Below are positions 36,266 through 45,514 of a DNA stretch of 64,000 bases, piece after piece. Source of the stretch: Collinsella aerofaciens ATCC 25986 (lineage in GTDB: Bacteria; Actinomycetota; Coriobacteriia; Coriobacteriales; Coriobacteriaceae); NCBI RefSeq assembly GCF_010509075.1, contig NZ_CP048433.1, positions 1,674,001-1,738,000 of the forward strand, written 5' to 3'. Below the pieces are notes generated by a model, which worked only from the letters and a program-made list of their open reading frames with translations, was not told the origin of the DNA and searched no databases. Both the position numbers and the translations under genes were made by a program. Position 1 is the stretch's first letter; each line of letters opens with the position of its first letter.

Positions 36266-37612
36266 CTACTCGAAGCTCAGCTGCTCCAGACGATCAAAGA
36301 CCGTGTCGATACGGGTGAGGAAGTCCCACGGATCAAAGATCTCGTCGAGCTTCTCCTGACTGACGGTGCAGCGCGGGTCGGCCTCGAGACGCTCCTTAAA
36401 GGTGGGGCCGGAGACACAATCCTGTACCTCGTGCCAAGTTGCCATGGCGTTCTCCTGCACAATGGCGTACGCGTCCTCGCGGGTGATGCCCGTGTCGACG
36501 AGGGCGAGCAGCACCTTGGAGGAGAAGATGAGGCCGCGGGTCTTATTGAGGTTGGCCATCATGCGGGCAGGGTACAGCTGCAGGCCGTCGATAACGCGGA
36601 TGAGGCACTGGAACATGTGGTCGAGGGCGATGAAGCTATCGGCCTGGGCGACGCGCTCGGCAGAGGAGTGCGAAATGTCACGCTCGTGCCACAGGGCGAC
36701 GTTATCGAAGGCAACCTGGGCGTTGGACTTCACGACGCGCGACAGACCGCAGACTTTCTCCATGGTGATGGGGTTGCGCTTGTGCGGCATGGCTGAGCTG
36801 CCCTTTTGGCCCTTACGGAACGGCTCCTCGGCCTCGAGCGTATCAGTCTTCTGCAGATTGCGGACCTCGGTAGCGATGCGCTCGCAGGTGGCTGCGGTGG
36901 TGGCGAGAACGCCGGCGAGATAGGCGTGATGGTCGCGGCTGATAACCTGCGTGGACAGCGGGTCGTGAACCAGGCCCAGGTGCTCGCAGACATACTCCTC
37001 GACGAACGGCTCGATGGAGCTGTACGTGCCGACAGCGCCCGAGATGGCACCAAAGGCAACATTCTTGCGGGCGTCCTCAAGACGATCCAGATCGCGCTTG
37101 AGCTCCCAGGCCCAAGAGCCAAACTTCATGCCGAAGGTCATCGGCTCGGCGTGGATGCCATGAGTGCGGCCGGCACAGAGCGTGTTGCGCTCCTCGAAGG
37201 CGCGACGCTTGCAGATCTCGCCGAGCTTCTTGACATCCTCGACGATCAGGTCGCAGGCCTGGGTGAGCTGGTAGCACAGGGCCGTGTCACCCAGATCGGA
37301 GCTGGTCATGCCATAGTGAACCCAGCGGCTGGGCTTGGGGTCGCCCTCGGGAACATCGGCATCGATGTATTCCTTCATGTTGGTCAGGAAGGCAATGACG
37401 TCGTGGCGCGTGACTTCCTCGATCTCATCGACCTTCGCCTTCTCAAAGTTGGCATGGTCGCGGATCCACTGGGCCTCGTCTTTGGAAATACCGATCTTGC
37501 CGAGCTCCGCCTGGGCCTCGCAGGCCAGAACCTCGATCTCCTGCCAAATGGCGTACTTGTTCTCGAGGGAGAAGATGTGTCCCATCTCCGGGCGGGTATA
37601 GCGATCGATCAT
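36266..37612 (-). CDS. purB: Adenylosuccinate lyase
   Basis: This 448-residue tetrameric lyase acts twice in purine synthesis, splitting fumarate from SAICAR (the PurC product) and from adenylosuccinate. The fumarase/aspartase signature GSSAMPHKRNP is present, with TSSDLGDTA near the N-terminus and AGRTHGIHAEP carrying the catalytic His region. The ATG at 37612 (MIDRYTRP) has AAGGAG 8 nt upstream; the open frame continues 22 codons upstream without a ribosome site. It is followed by a hairpin. Confidence 0.96.
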   Translation of the reverse strand: MIDRYTRPEMGHIFSLENKYAIWQEIEVLACEAQAELGKIGISKDEAQWIRDHANFEKAKVDEIEEVTRHDVIAFLTNMKEYIDADVPEGDPKPSRWVHYGMTSSDLGDTALCYQLTQACDLIVEDVKKLGEICKRRAFEERNTLCAGRTHGIHAEPMTFGMKFGSWAWELKRDLDRLEDARKNVAFGAISGAVGTYSSIEPFVEEYVCEHLGLVHDPLSTQVISRDHHAYLAGVLATTAATCERIATEVRNLQKTDTLEAEEPFRKGQKGSSAMPHKRNPITMEKVCGLSRVVKSNAQVAFDNVALWHERDISHSSAERVAQADSFIALDHMFQCLIRVIDGLQLYPARMMANLNKTRGLIFSSKVLLALVDTGITREDAYAIVQENAMATWHEVQDCVSGPTFKERLEADPRCTVSQEKLDEIFDPWDFLTRIDTVFDRLEQLSFE

Positions 37613-37714
37613 AGCGGCTCCTTTTTGGTTATTGGCACGTTGGTCGTAACCCAACCATTGTACCGTGCGCAGGTGCAAGTATGGGCAGTAGGCATTAACC
37701 TAACATTTTGGAAT

Positions 37715-37771
37715 TGGAGCGGGCAACGGGACGTCCGCGCGCCCGCGTCGCGGACGCGCACCGGCTGCGGC
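37715..37771. repeat. Truncated tRNA-Gly 3' end plus hairpin, copy A
   Basis: The first 18 nt (TGGAGCGGGCAACGGGAC) equal the 3' end of the intact tRNA-Gly at 38036-38053. They are followed by a hairpin with a GTC loop and CGCACCGGCTGCGGC. The unit has the same 57-nt length as copy B, but the hairpin stem has a different sequence. Confidence 0.75.
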
Positions 37772-37844
37772 GATCTCCTCGGATTCACGGAGACGATGGG
37801 GAAAACTTTGTTGAATTGGCCGTCCCGAGTTCTCCCGCGCTCGG

Positions 37845-37982
37845 TGGAGCGGGCAACGGGACGTCCGCGTATTTGCTTCGCAAATCCGCACCGGCTGCGG
37901 CCGCCTATCGGCGACCTTGCCTGCTCGCTATAAACGCTTCGCGTTTATTTAACGCTCGCACCCTGTCGGGTTCGAGTCCCGG
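37845..37982. repeat. Truncated tRNA-Gly 3' end, hairpin-rich insert and T-arm palindrome, copy B
   Basis: It starts with the same 18-nt tRNA-Gly fragment (37845-37862). Hairpins ATTTGC-TTC-GCAAAT and TAAACGC-TTC-GCGTTTA follow, and it ends in the T-arm-like sequence CGGGTTCGAGTCCCGG (37967-37982). The insert (37863-37966) aligns with the one at the tRNA-Lys locus. Confidence 0.75.
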
Positions 37983-37992
37983 CACTTTATTG

Positions 37993-38025
37993 AAAAAGGC
38001 ACGGTAACGAAACGTTACCGTGCCT
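37993..38025 (-). terminator. tRNA-Gly terminator
   Basis: AGGCACGGTAACG and its exact complement (37997-38009 with 38013-38025) form a 13-bp stem with a 3-nt loop, followed on the minus strand by TTTTTC. Confidence 0.92.
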
Positions 38026-38038
38026 GAAATTCGAATGG

Positions 38039-38110
38039 AGCGGGCAACGGGACTCGAACCCGCGAGTGTCAGCTTGGGAAGCTGATGCCTTACCACTTGG
38101 CGATGCCCGC
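38039..38110 (-). tRNA. tRNA-Gly (anticodon CCC)
   Basis: This is a 72-nt cloverleaf with acceptor GCGGGCA/TGCCCGC, anticodon stem TCAGC/GCTGA with loop TTCCCAA, and T-arm GCGGG-TTCGAGT-CCCGT. The discriminator base is T, and CCA is not encoded. Confidence 0.95.
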
Positions 38111-38123
38111 ATATGTGGGGGAT

Positions 38124-38153
38124 AGTATAACGCGGTTGTCTTGTTCGATACAA
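38124..38153 (-). promoter_or_regulatory. tRNA-Gly promoter
   Basis: On the minus strand TTGTAT (38153-38148), an 18-nt spacer and TATACT (38129-38124) lie 13 nt upstream of the tRNA. Confidence 0.75.
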
Positions 38154-38407
38154 GGGTGGCGATGCTTGTTTTAGCTGTGGAGATTCGTTTGAAAATCGCG
38201 TCAATTGTGGAGACGAGGACCTATGGCTTCCTGTTCCCCTTATCTTCTACCTGCGCTTTTGCTTGATTGTTGTATTTGAGCTCAATTTGTCAGGAATTGG
38301 GCAAGCTTTTGGTCAGGCTCCGGTACTTACCCGCATGAACCTCGGGGGTAGCCTCATCCTACGCGTCGCAGCCTCCCCGTGCGGCGCACGAGGGATAAGG
38401 AGCAGCC
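38154..38407 (+). promoter_or_regulatory. Upstream region of the adhesin gene
   Basis: This spacer of about 250 nt should hold the adhesin promoter and leader. The last ~65 nt before the ribosome site are GC-rich with several possible short stems (for example CCTCG 38340-38344 with CGAGG 38389-38393), so the leader may be structured. No known riboswitch was recognised. Confidence 0.3.
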
Positions 38408-41400
38408 ATGTCCAACGCACCCACGCACTCTGTCCACAGCGCAATCGCAACAGGTCCGCTGCTCCTGCTCCTCTTCCTGCTTTTCGGCTGCCTGGCACCG
38501 GGAGCCGCATTTGCCGTCGATGGCTACGACCAGCTCGGCTTCCGCACTATTAGCGATGATTGTGGGCCCTTCTTCATCGGCAAGTATGAAGCTCAAGACA
38601 CCTCGATTGCCTACTGCATGAACCAGGAGCGCCCCGGCCCCACCAAACCGGGTGGCCCATGGCTCAACTTTGATCAAGGCTGGGTGTGGCTCGACGACGA
38701 GTTCGCGGCAATCGTTTGTCACGGATATCCCACCACCACGTCGTTTGACGGTTACCATCTTTCACCCGATCGCGCCCGCGCCGCCACCCAGCTTGCCGTA
38801 TGGATGCTCAACGGCACTACCCATGTCGACGGCACCTACTCCTACACGACCGCTCAGGGTAAAACCAAGAGCGGACACTTTACCGCCGACAATGAAGTCG
38901 TGGCGGCTGCGCGGTGGCTCCACGACAGCGCAAAATCAGGAAGCATCAAAGCCGCTCCGCACCGCGCGCGACGCTATCTAGGGGCCGTATCGGGCGGCAG
39001 CAAACGTCAAGACATGCTCTATGTACTGCCGGCGGTCTCTGTTTCCTTCCAAAAGCAGTCTGCTAACACCGTTATTACCAGCGGAAACAATACCTATCAG
39101 TTTACCGGGGCAACATTCGATATTTTTGAGAGCGCCAGCGGCGCGCGTGTCGGCACCATCAAGATGGACAGCAACGGTCGAGCGCAAGCAACACTTCTGC
39201 CCAACACGGCATACTACCTAGTTGAAACGAAGGCGCCGGCCGGCTATGTCCCCCGCCACGATCGTATTGCCTTTACCACGGGGAATGACGGCGGGCGGGT
39301 CGTCATTGATGAACAGCCCGGCACCATCAACCTGCGTATCGTAAAACTCGATGCCGCGACGAATGCCGGCCCCCAGGTGGGATCTTCACTCGCAGGAGCA
39401 GAGTTCACGTGTGTGTCGCAATCAACCCCTGGATGGGCACAAATCCTCACGACCGACGAAAGCGGTCGGGCCGCCCTCGCCGATGTCCCCTTAGGAACCT
39501 TTACCATCTACGAATCAAAAGCCCCCGAGGGCTACCTGCCATCCAACGACAGCTGGACCTATACCGTTGGAGCCGACCAGCTCGGCGATTCAGGCGTGGT
39601 CGAGATCGAATCTCGCGTTTCCGATATCCCCATTGCGTTTAACCTTGAGATTTCCAAATTCAAGGATTACGGCAATAGCGACCAATCCGGCCTGGAGCAG
39701 CCGGCGGGTGGTGTTGTCTTTGAGGTTGTCAGCAACAGCTCTCAGCAGGTTGTTGGCACACTGATCACAAACATCTATGGCTTTGCCTCCACCAAAGATC
39801 AGCCCGAAGCATGGTTCGGCGCAGGCAAGCGACCCGCCGGTGTCCACGGAGCCGTCCCATACGACCGTGCCGGCTACACGGTTCGCGAGGTTCCGGAAAC
39901 CGTCCCCGAGGGTTTTAAACGTGCAGGGGAATGGACCGTCGGGGCCAATCAGATTTCCGACGACGCCGAGCTTCAATATATCGTGGACAACCACGCTCTG
40001 TCGACGCATCTCCAGATTGTAAAACGCGATGCCCAAACAGGCGCTTCTGTTCCCCTAGCCGGATTCACCTTCCAACTCCTCGACAGCAATCACGAACCTG
40101 TCTCACAAACTTGCTGGTATCCAGCACATAACGTAATGGACACCTTTACGACTGACGCGACCGGGACCGTCACACTGCCCGAATCGCTCGTGCCGGGCAC
40201 CTATTATGTACGCGAAACCTCGGCCAAAGAGCCCTATCTTGTCGGCGAAGAGATCGAGGTAAACATACCCGCCGACATGAACCTAACGCCCGTTGCAATC
40301 GCCTCGTATTATGACCACGCCGCGACCGGAAACATCAGGATCGTTAAAACCGATGCCATAGACGGCAGCAGCCTCGCGGGCGCCGTCTTTGAGATCCGTG
40401 CCTCGGGTGATATCGTGCGCCCCGACGGTAGCATTGCCGCGCTCGACGGTGAGACTGTCGCGACCGTCACGACGGATGAAACTGGAGAAGCACGCGCGGG
40501 CAACCTCCCACTGGGATCTGGCACCGCACGCTACGAGGTTGTCGAGACTCAAGCGCCGGCAGGCTTCTTGCTCGATCAGACAACCCATATTGTCGACCTT
40601 ACTTATGCCGACCAGAAAACACCCGTTGTAGAAGCACGGCTTAACGTATCCGACGATTACACCAAGGTTGATATCTCCAAGGTCGATGCAAGCGGTGAGC
40701 AGGAAGTGGAAGGCGCACAGCTCGCCTTATATGGTCCCGATAAAACCGAAATAGACTCCTGGACCTCATCCGACAAGCCACACCGCGTCGAACATCTTGC
40801 ACCCGGCACCTACTCGTTGCGCGAAATGATGTCTCCGCGGACCTATGACCTTGCCGAGGAGATAACGTTTGAAATAAAGGATACGGGAGAAGTCCAATCC
40901 GTCGCGATGAAGGATGCGCCCATCGAGATCAAGGGGCAGGTCGACAAGCGTCAGGAACTTGTCCAACCTATCGAAAAGGGCCTGTTGGCTAACGGCGATG
41001 GTAAAAACCGTGCCGCGATGCAAACCAATACGGATGGGCTTTTCTCCTATACCATCGACGCTCGAAACGATTCAACTACCTGGGTTGATGAGTTCACAAT
41101 TACCGATGATCTTGAGTGTGCCGAGGACGATACGGCGAGATTCGTCTCAGTCGAAACCCCCGTCGCCATCGGCGACCTCAACGGTCTGTGCAACGTGTGG
41201 TATCGCACGACGCCGTTGGACTCGACAGACGTCGATGAACCGGCGAACGCGACACTTGACGATGGACACGAAAATCCTTGGCTTGAGTCCGACGAAGTAA
41301 AAGAGAGCCTTGGTGAGGACTGTCGCCTCGTCGATTACGACGGCTGGCGCCTCTGGAAGGCGGATGTCTCGACCACGGAATCCACCACACTCGAGGCGGA

Positions 41401-41839
41401 AGAGCTCGACCTTACACCCAATACCGTCGTAACGGGCATTCGAATTGAATACGGTGCGGTAGCCGCCGACTTTACGACTCGAAGCGATGCGGATTCTTGG
41501 ACCCGCGATGATCTCAAAGATGAGCACGACGACCTTGACGATGCCAAAGCAATCCTTGGCACAGACGCTCGGGGCGCAATCGTGCACATGCAGGCGACGT
41601 CGGCTTATACGCCCCAAACCGCACTCACCAACAGCGCACGCGTCGATCTTTGCCGCAACGGCGGCGGCGATAAACTTGAGTCACATGACGAGGACCGTGT
41701 CATTCAACGCTGTACCCTACTGCAGGACCTACCGGCAACAGGATCAGTTCCCATCGCCGCTTGCATCACCGCGCTCCTGACCTCGGGTGCCGCAGCCCTA
41801 TGGTTCGCTCGCCTTAGGTCGACCCCAAAGAAGCGCTAG
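38408..41839 (+). CDS. LPXTG-anchored surface adhesin with thioester and SpaA/CnaB-type domains
   Basis: This 1143-residue protein has a signal peptide (about 1-36, ending AFA) and a C-terminal sortase signal LPATG (1108-1112), a hydrophobic helix and a basic tail. Near the N-terminus Cys70 (IAYCMNQ) and Gln128 (TQLAVW) fit a thioester domain able to bind host surfaces covalently. At least six SpaA/CnaB-like modules follow; several have the isopeptide-type pattern with a Lys strand (LRIVKLD, LQIVKRD, IRIVKTD) and a Glu strand (VETKAPAGY, ESKAPEGY, VETQAPAGF). The last 250 residues form a different module rich in Asp. The start ATG at 38408 follows AAGGAG. No sortase or pilin gene adjoins, so it may be anchored by a distant housekeeping sortase. 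Confidence 0.9.
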   Translation: MSNAPTHSVHSAIATGPLLLLLFLLFGCLAPGAAFAVDGYDQLGFRTISDDCGPFFIGKYEAQDTSIAYCMNQERPGPTKPGGPWLNFDQGWVWLDDEFAAIVCHGYPTTTSFDGYHLSPDRARAATQLAVWMLNGTTHVDGTYSYTTAQGKTKSGHFTADNEVVAAARWLHDSAKSGSIKAAPHRARRYLGAVSGGSKRQDMLYVLPAVSVSFQKQSANTVITSGNNTYQFTGATFDIFESASGARVGTIKMDSNGRAQATLLPNTAYYLVETKAPAGYVPRHDRIAFTTGNDGGRVVIDEQPGTINLRIVKLDAATNAGPQVGSSLAGAEFTCVSQSTPGWAQILTTDESGRAALADVPLGTFTIYESKAPEGYLPSNDSWTYTVGADQLGDSGVVEIESRVSDIPIAFNLEISKFKDYGNSDQSGLEQPAGGVVFEVVSNSSQQVVGTLITNIYGFASTKDQPEAWFGAGKRPAGVHGAVPYDRAGYTVREVPETVPEGFKRAGEWTVGANQISDDAELQYIVDNHALSTHLQIVKRDAQTGASVPLAGFTFQLLDSNHEPVSQTCWYPAHNVMDTFTTDATGTVTLPESLVPGTYYVRETSAKEPYLVGEEIEVNIPADMNLTPVAIASYYDHAATGNIRIVKTDAIDGSSLAGAVFEIRASGDIVRPDGSIAALDGETVATVTTDETGEARAGNLPLGSGTARYEVVETQAPAGFLLDQTTHIVDLTYADQKTPVVEARLNVSDDYTKVDISKVDASGEQEVEGAQLALYGPDKTEIDSWTSSDKPHRVEHLAPGTYSLREMMSPRTYDLAEEITFEIKDTGEVQSVAMKDAPIEIKGQVDKRQELVQPIEKGLLANGDGKNRAAMQTNTDGLFSYTIDARNDSTTWVDEFTITDDLECAEDDTARFVSVETPVAIGDLNGLCNVWYRTTPLDSTDVDEPANATLDDGHENPWLESDEVKESLGEDCRLVDYDGWRLWKADVSTTESTTLEAEELDLTPNTVVTGIRIEYGAVAADFTTRSDADSWTRDDLKDEHDDLDDAKAILGTDARGAIVHMQATSAYTPQTALTNSARVDLCRNGGGDKLESHDEDRVIQRCTLLQDLPATGSVPIAACITALLTSGAAALWFARLRSTPKKR

Positions 41840-41848
41840 CGCGATGAA

Positions 41849-41884
41849 AAAGCGGGCGAGCCAGTCCCCTGGCTCGCCCGCTTT
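41849..41884. terminator. Bidirectional terminator
   Basis: A 16-bp stem (41849-41864 with 41869-41884), loop TCCC, lies between the adhesin (+) and the small membrane protein (-), with A and T tracts on the two sides. Confidence 0.88.
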
Positions 41885-41905
41885 CAATCATGTAAATCGC
41901 CGTAT

Positions 41906-42124
41906 CTACTCTGCAGACGAAGATCCACCATCAACGATTGCCTGCTCGGACTCAGGAATCCCATCGGCACCCGTACTCTGTTCTTGCTCCACCTCTTCGC
42001 TGATTGCGGAGGCGGGGGTCGAGCCCTTTGCACCCACGATGTAGGCAGCCCCAAATCCTAACGCAATGGCAATCAAGGTCAAAATCACGTAGACAGGCCA
42101 ATGGCGCTTAATATACGAAAACAC
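41906..42124 (-). CDS. Small single-TM protein, unknown function
   Basis: This 72-residue protein has one transmembrane helix (about 10-31) after a basic N-terminus and a Ser/Glu-rich acidic tail, probably outside the cell. The start is a GTG at 42124 with AAGGAG 5 nt upstream. It lies 21 nt after the stop of the large M28-like membrane protein gene and is surely in its operon, so the two may act together at the membrane. No family was recognised. Confidence 0.65.
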   Translation of the reverse strand: MFSYIKRHWPVYVILTLIAIALGFGAAYIVGAKGSTPASAISEEVEQEQSTGADGIPESEQAIVDGGSSSAE

Positions 42125-42145
42125 GTTGACTCCTTAGAGCTCCGT

Positions 42146-45100
42146 CTACGAACGGCGGATAACCTCGGTCACGACCTCGGATACCGTGGCAATGTTCGTC
42201 GGGTTGACATTGTGGGGCAGGTCGTCCTCGGTACGAGCGCAAGCCAGACGCGTGCCGTCCACGCCGGCGATGGTGAGGGCTCGGCGGCTCGCCTCGAGCG
42301 CGGCATAGGCATCGGTCTTGGCATAGGGCATCTCGAGCGCGCCACAATCGACATGGAACGACTTGCACACCTTGCTGACCAGGTTCATGATGCGGCGATC
42401 GCCCTTGAGCAGCTGCTGTTCGCCCTCGACCGTCACCACCGAAAGCCTACCGGCGCCGACGGATTCAAGATTGATAAAGAATACGCCGCGGAGCTTATCG
42501 CGATGCGAAGCCAAGAAGGCCTTCATGCCGGCGCCATCACAATCCGAGGCGCCCGTTGCCACAAACCAGATATCGTGACCGAGCAGCTCATCATCGCCCA
42601 TAGAGGCGACAGCCGAGAGCATATCTTCGGAAGAAGCGCCATCGGAAGACGTAGCGCCACCCTTCCAGCCATCGTTATCGTCCTCGAAGTTATCCCACGA
42701 ACCGATGCCGCGACCGGACTTTTTGGCATCGTAATCGTCTTCGACGCCCAGCCAGTCACTCATGCTGTCCTGCTCGTTTTTCTTTTTACGACCGAACAGG
42801 CCACCCAGGCCGCGCTTGCGAGACTTGGGTGCCGCCGGGGCGGGAGCCGAAATGGTCTCGATCGGCTGCGCGCCCGACGCAACGGGCATAGGAGGCGCAA
42901 CGGGTGCCGATGTGGGTTCGGGACCCTGGGCAGTAGCAAAGGGGTCGTTGACCTGGGCAGAGGGATCGGGAAGGTCGAACAGCGACGTGCGAGACGCAAC
43001 GTTTGCCTGCTTCATAGACGGCAGCGACGGATCGGGGACCGAAGCCAGCGGAGACGAGGAAGGTGCAGGCGACGGTGCCGACGCCGGATCGGGAACATTC
43101 ATCTGCGGACGCGGCGATGCCTGGGAGGAAATCTGGGCCATAAGGGAATCGACTGTTTCGTCCTGGGTGGGAGCAACATCGGCAACCGTGGCACCGGAAC
43201 CGCTCGGGGTCGGCATGGTGAAAATCTGCGTGGAGTAAGGCCTCGACTCATCCGTCTCGGGAGTCTCGGAAACCGCAGACACTTCCTCCTGCTCGACCTC
43301 GGTCGAATCATCTTGCTCGGCTGCCGCGTACTGCTCTTCGTCAGAGTTGGCCTCGACGGGCTCGTCCTCGGCAGCATCCTGAATTTCGGCAGCATCAATG
43401 GGCTCGTCATCGTCCACCGCGTCGCCCTGCTCATCGGACACAGGAAGGGGCTCGGCAATCGCGGTGCCCTGCTTTTCAAACGTTATCGTGGAATCGAACT
43501 GCGCGGCATCAAACGACATGGTGCTATCGACGTGCTGCTGAGCCTCGAAAGACGTTGTCGCCTCAACAACATCCGCGGACGTCGGTTGCTGGGACTCAAA
43601 GGACGTTGTAGCTTCGGCGGCGTCGACGGGCACGGACTGCATAGCCTCGTTCTGCTCGAACTCTTGCGCCGCGCGCTCACGTGCCGCCTCGGCTGCCTGC
43701 TGCTGAGCGATAGCCTCCTGCTCGGCAGCCTCGCGTGCGGCAGCGCGCTTCTCCTCGAAATCGTCGACAAATTTCTTGCCCTTTGCAAACGCACCCTTAA
43801 AGAAGTTGGAAGCGCTGGCGCCAATCGACGAGAACGCGGATGCAATGTCGGCATGCGGCGTTGCCGCGGGAATCTCGGCCGAGAAATCAGTATCGCTCTC
43901 GTAAGACACGCGCCTCGGTTGTTCAACGTAATCGTCGTCAGACTCGTCCGCAACGTCTTGCGCCGGCGCGGCGGGAGCCAAAATGTCCAATCCTGCCGCG
44001 GGATCGATCGCAGACACCGCCTCGGGCTCGGCAACGGCAGCGGTAACCGCGGCAGACTCATCATCCGCAGTGACAACGGGCGCAGGCTCGGGCTCAAACG
44101 TCGGCTCCTCGCCCTCCTCGTAATCGAGCGTGCAGGACTCGGGAAGCATTCCGAGCGCACGGATGGCATCCGAACCAAAGCGGATGTTGCCGGCGGCGTT
44201 GCGATAGAGCTTGGGCTCGGCCGCGGCAGGCTCCTCCGCCGGCTCAGCAGCGGGAACCTCGTCATTGAACTCTTCGGCCTGGACAGCCTGATTCTGATCC
44301 TCGGGCACGATGGCGCCAATCAGCGTCTCGTCGGCAGACGCACCCTCAAAGCCCTCGATCTGCTCGTCAAAAGCCTCGCCCTGTTCGGGCTCGGTTTGAG
44401 CGTCGGGAGCAATCGGCTGACCGAACTCGTCCTCGGCGTAGGTAGGCTCTTCGTACTCGATGGTGTTGCCGTAGTCGTTTTGCTGCTGGGCCGCGGCATA
44501 CTCCGCCGCCGCGCGCGCCATTTCCTCGGCACGACGTTTCTGCTCCCCAAAATAGGTATCGAACGGAACATCGTCGGGAAACTCGTTCTCGCCCTGGAAG
44601 GGAGCAACGTTGTCCATAACACCGAGCATAGCGGCGACAGAAGACTTGTTGCACACCGCGCCGGACGTATAGGGAAGAATGTGGCGGTTAGAGATGATGT
44701 TTGCCGCGTTGGCAAGTGCAACGAGGGAAGCGAGGATCGCGACAATCCACAGCAGAACCTTGAGCGCGCCGGGGAGCGGCAGGATACGCAGGATGGCAAC
44801 GGCAGCAGGGGCAATCGTGGCAACGGGCAACAGCTTGGCGATGAGCGCACGATACGAAGCATAGGGCTCGCGGGCGAGCAGCTCAGCACGGGGAGAGTCG
44901 TAGTGTGCAACAACGACCACCGGGCGGTTGCGCGGAGACGCGAGCGGGCCCGAGGCCTTGTGGTAGGCGATGACATTTTGGCTCACGCCCGTCTTGCCCA
45001 GGCGCGAAACCACGGGGTGGCCCGTGCGCTCGAGCACGTAAAGAACGGCGCCGACAATGGCCAGCAAGGTGCCGACCAAGCCGATACCGCCGCCGATGCC

Positions 45101-45316
45101 CATCAGCAGGGCGCCGGCAAACGCAAGAATACCGGTAACGGCAAATGCCAATCTACTGGGCGCCGGGGCATTGAACTCCTGAACCTCGGGGTCAAAGCCG
45201 TGGTTGCGGAAGATCTGAGCGATATCCTCGGCAGCCAAGCGCTCTTCTTCGCTGCATGCCGGCGTAATGCCGGTGTTCTGCAGCAGGTGGTTAATATAGT
45301 TCTGGGTGTTCGCCAT
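42146..45316 (-). CDS. Degenerate M28-peptidase-like membrane protein with long disordered insert
   Basis: This 1056-residue protein starts at the ATG at 45316 (GGAG 5 nt upstream). Residues 1-240 look like the first half of an M28 zinc aminopeptidase with two transmembrane blocks inserted (about 57-95 and 157-205). They contain VVVVAHYDS (138-141 region) and LGVMDNV, like the usual HxD and DN motifs. About 650 residues of acidic, Gln/Ala/Pro-rich disordered sequence follow, with repeats such as EATTSFE. From about residue 895 the M28 fold resumes with DIWFVATGASDCDGAGM, FFINLESVGAG and DLPHNVNPTNIATVSEV. The expected Glu-Glu pair (usually GAEExG) reads ASDCDG, so activity is doubtful. A small membrane gene follows. 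Confidence 0.7.
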   Translation of the reverse strand: MANTQNYINHLLQNTGITPACSEEERLAAEDIAQIFRNHGFDPEVQEFNAPAPSRLAFAVTGILAFAGALLMGIGGGIGLVGTLLAIVGAVLYVLERTGHPVVSRLGKTGVSQNVIAYHKASGPLASPRNRPVVVVAHYDSPRAELLAREPYASYRALIAKLLPVATIAPAAVAILRILPLPGALKVLLWIVAILASLVALANAANIISNRHILPYTSGAVCNKSSVAAMLGVMDNVAPFQGENEFPDDVPFDTYFGEQKRRAEEMARAAAEYAAAQQQNDYGNTIEYEEPTYAEDEFGQPIAPDAQTEPEQGEAFDEQIEGFEGASADETLIGAIVPEDQNQAVQAEEFNDEVPAAEPAEEPAAAEPKLYRNAAGNIRFGSDAIRALGMLPESCTLDYEEGEEPTFEPEPAPVVTADDESAAVTAAVAEPEAVSAIDPAAGLDILAPAAPAQDVADESDDDYVEQPRRVSYESDTDFSAEIPAATPHADIASAFSSIGASASNFFKGAFAKGKKFVDDFEEKRAAAREAAEQEAIAQQQAAEAARERAAQEFEQNEAMQSVPVDAAEATTSFESQQPTSADVVEATTSFEAQQHVDSTMSFDAAQFDSTITFEKQGTAIAEPLPVSDEQGDAVDDDEPIDAAEIQDAAEDEPVEANSDEEQYAAAEQDDSTEVEQEEVSAVSETPETDESRPYSTQIFTMPTPSGSGATVADVAPTQDETVDSLMAQISSQASPRPQMNVPDPASAPSPAPSSSPLASVPDPSLPSMKQANVASRTSLFDLPDPSAQVNDPFATAQGPEPTSAPVAPPMPVASGAQPIETISAPAPAAPKSRKRGLGGLFGRKKKNEQDSMSDWLGVEDDYDAKKSGRGIGSWDNFEDDNDGWKGGATSSDGASSEDMLSAVASMGDDELLGHDIWFVATGASDCDGAGMKAFLASHRDKLRGVFFINLESVGAGRLSVVTVEGEQQLLKGDRRIMNLVSKVCKSFHVDCGALEMPYAKTDAYAALEASRRALTIAGVDGTRLACARTEDDLPHNVNPTNIATVSEVVTEVIRRS

Positions 45317-45514
45317 GTGCGCTCCACATCCATAATCCGACAAATAGGCCCAATGCATGCACATTAGAACCGTATATAGTCGAAAGTATACCCCGAGCGA
45401 GCGCAAACGACCGAATTCGGGCCATCTTAACGCCTCGAGCGGACAAGGATATAGCCTAATCTCCATATCGGACTAAAATCATGGCAGCAAACCACCTTCT
45501 CATGCGAGGACTCT

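Noticed and set aside
38340-38393. Riboswitch in the adhesin leader
   Set aside because: Only short, competing stems are visible and no known aptamer core was recognised.
42101-45367. 1088-codon plus-strand frame antisense to the M28-like gene
   Set aside because: The Arg/Leu/Gly-rich product is a mirror of the low-complexity acidic insert on the other strand. The minus-strand frame has a proper ribosome site and M28 motifs.
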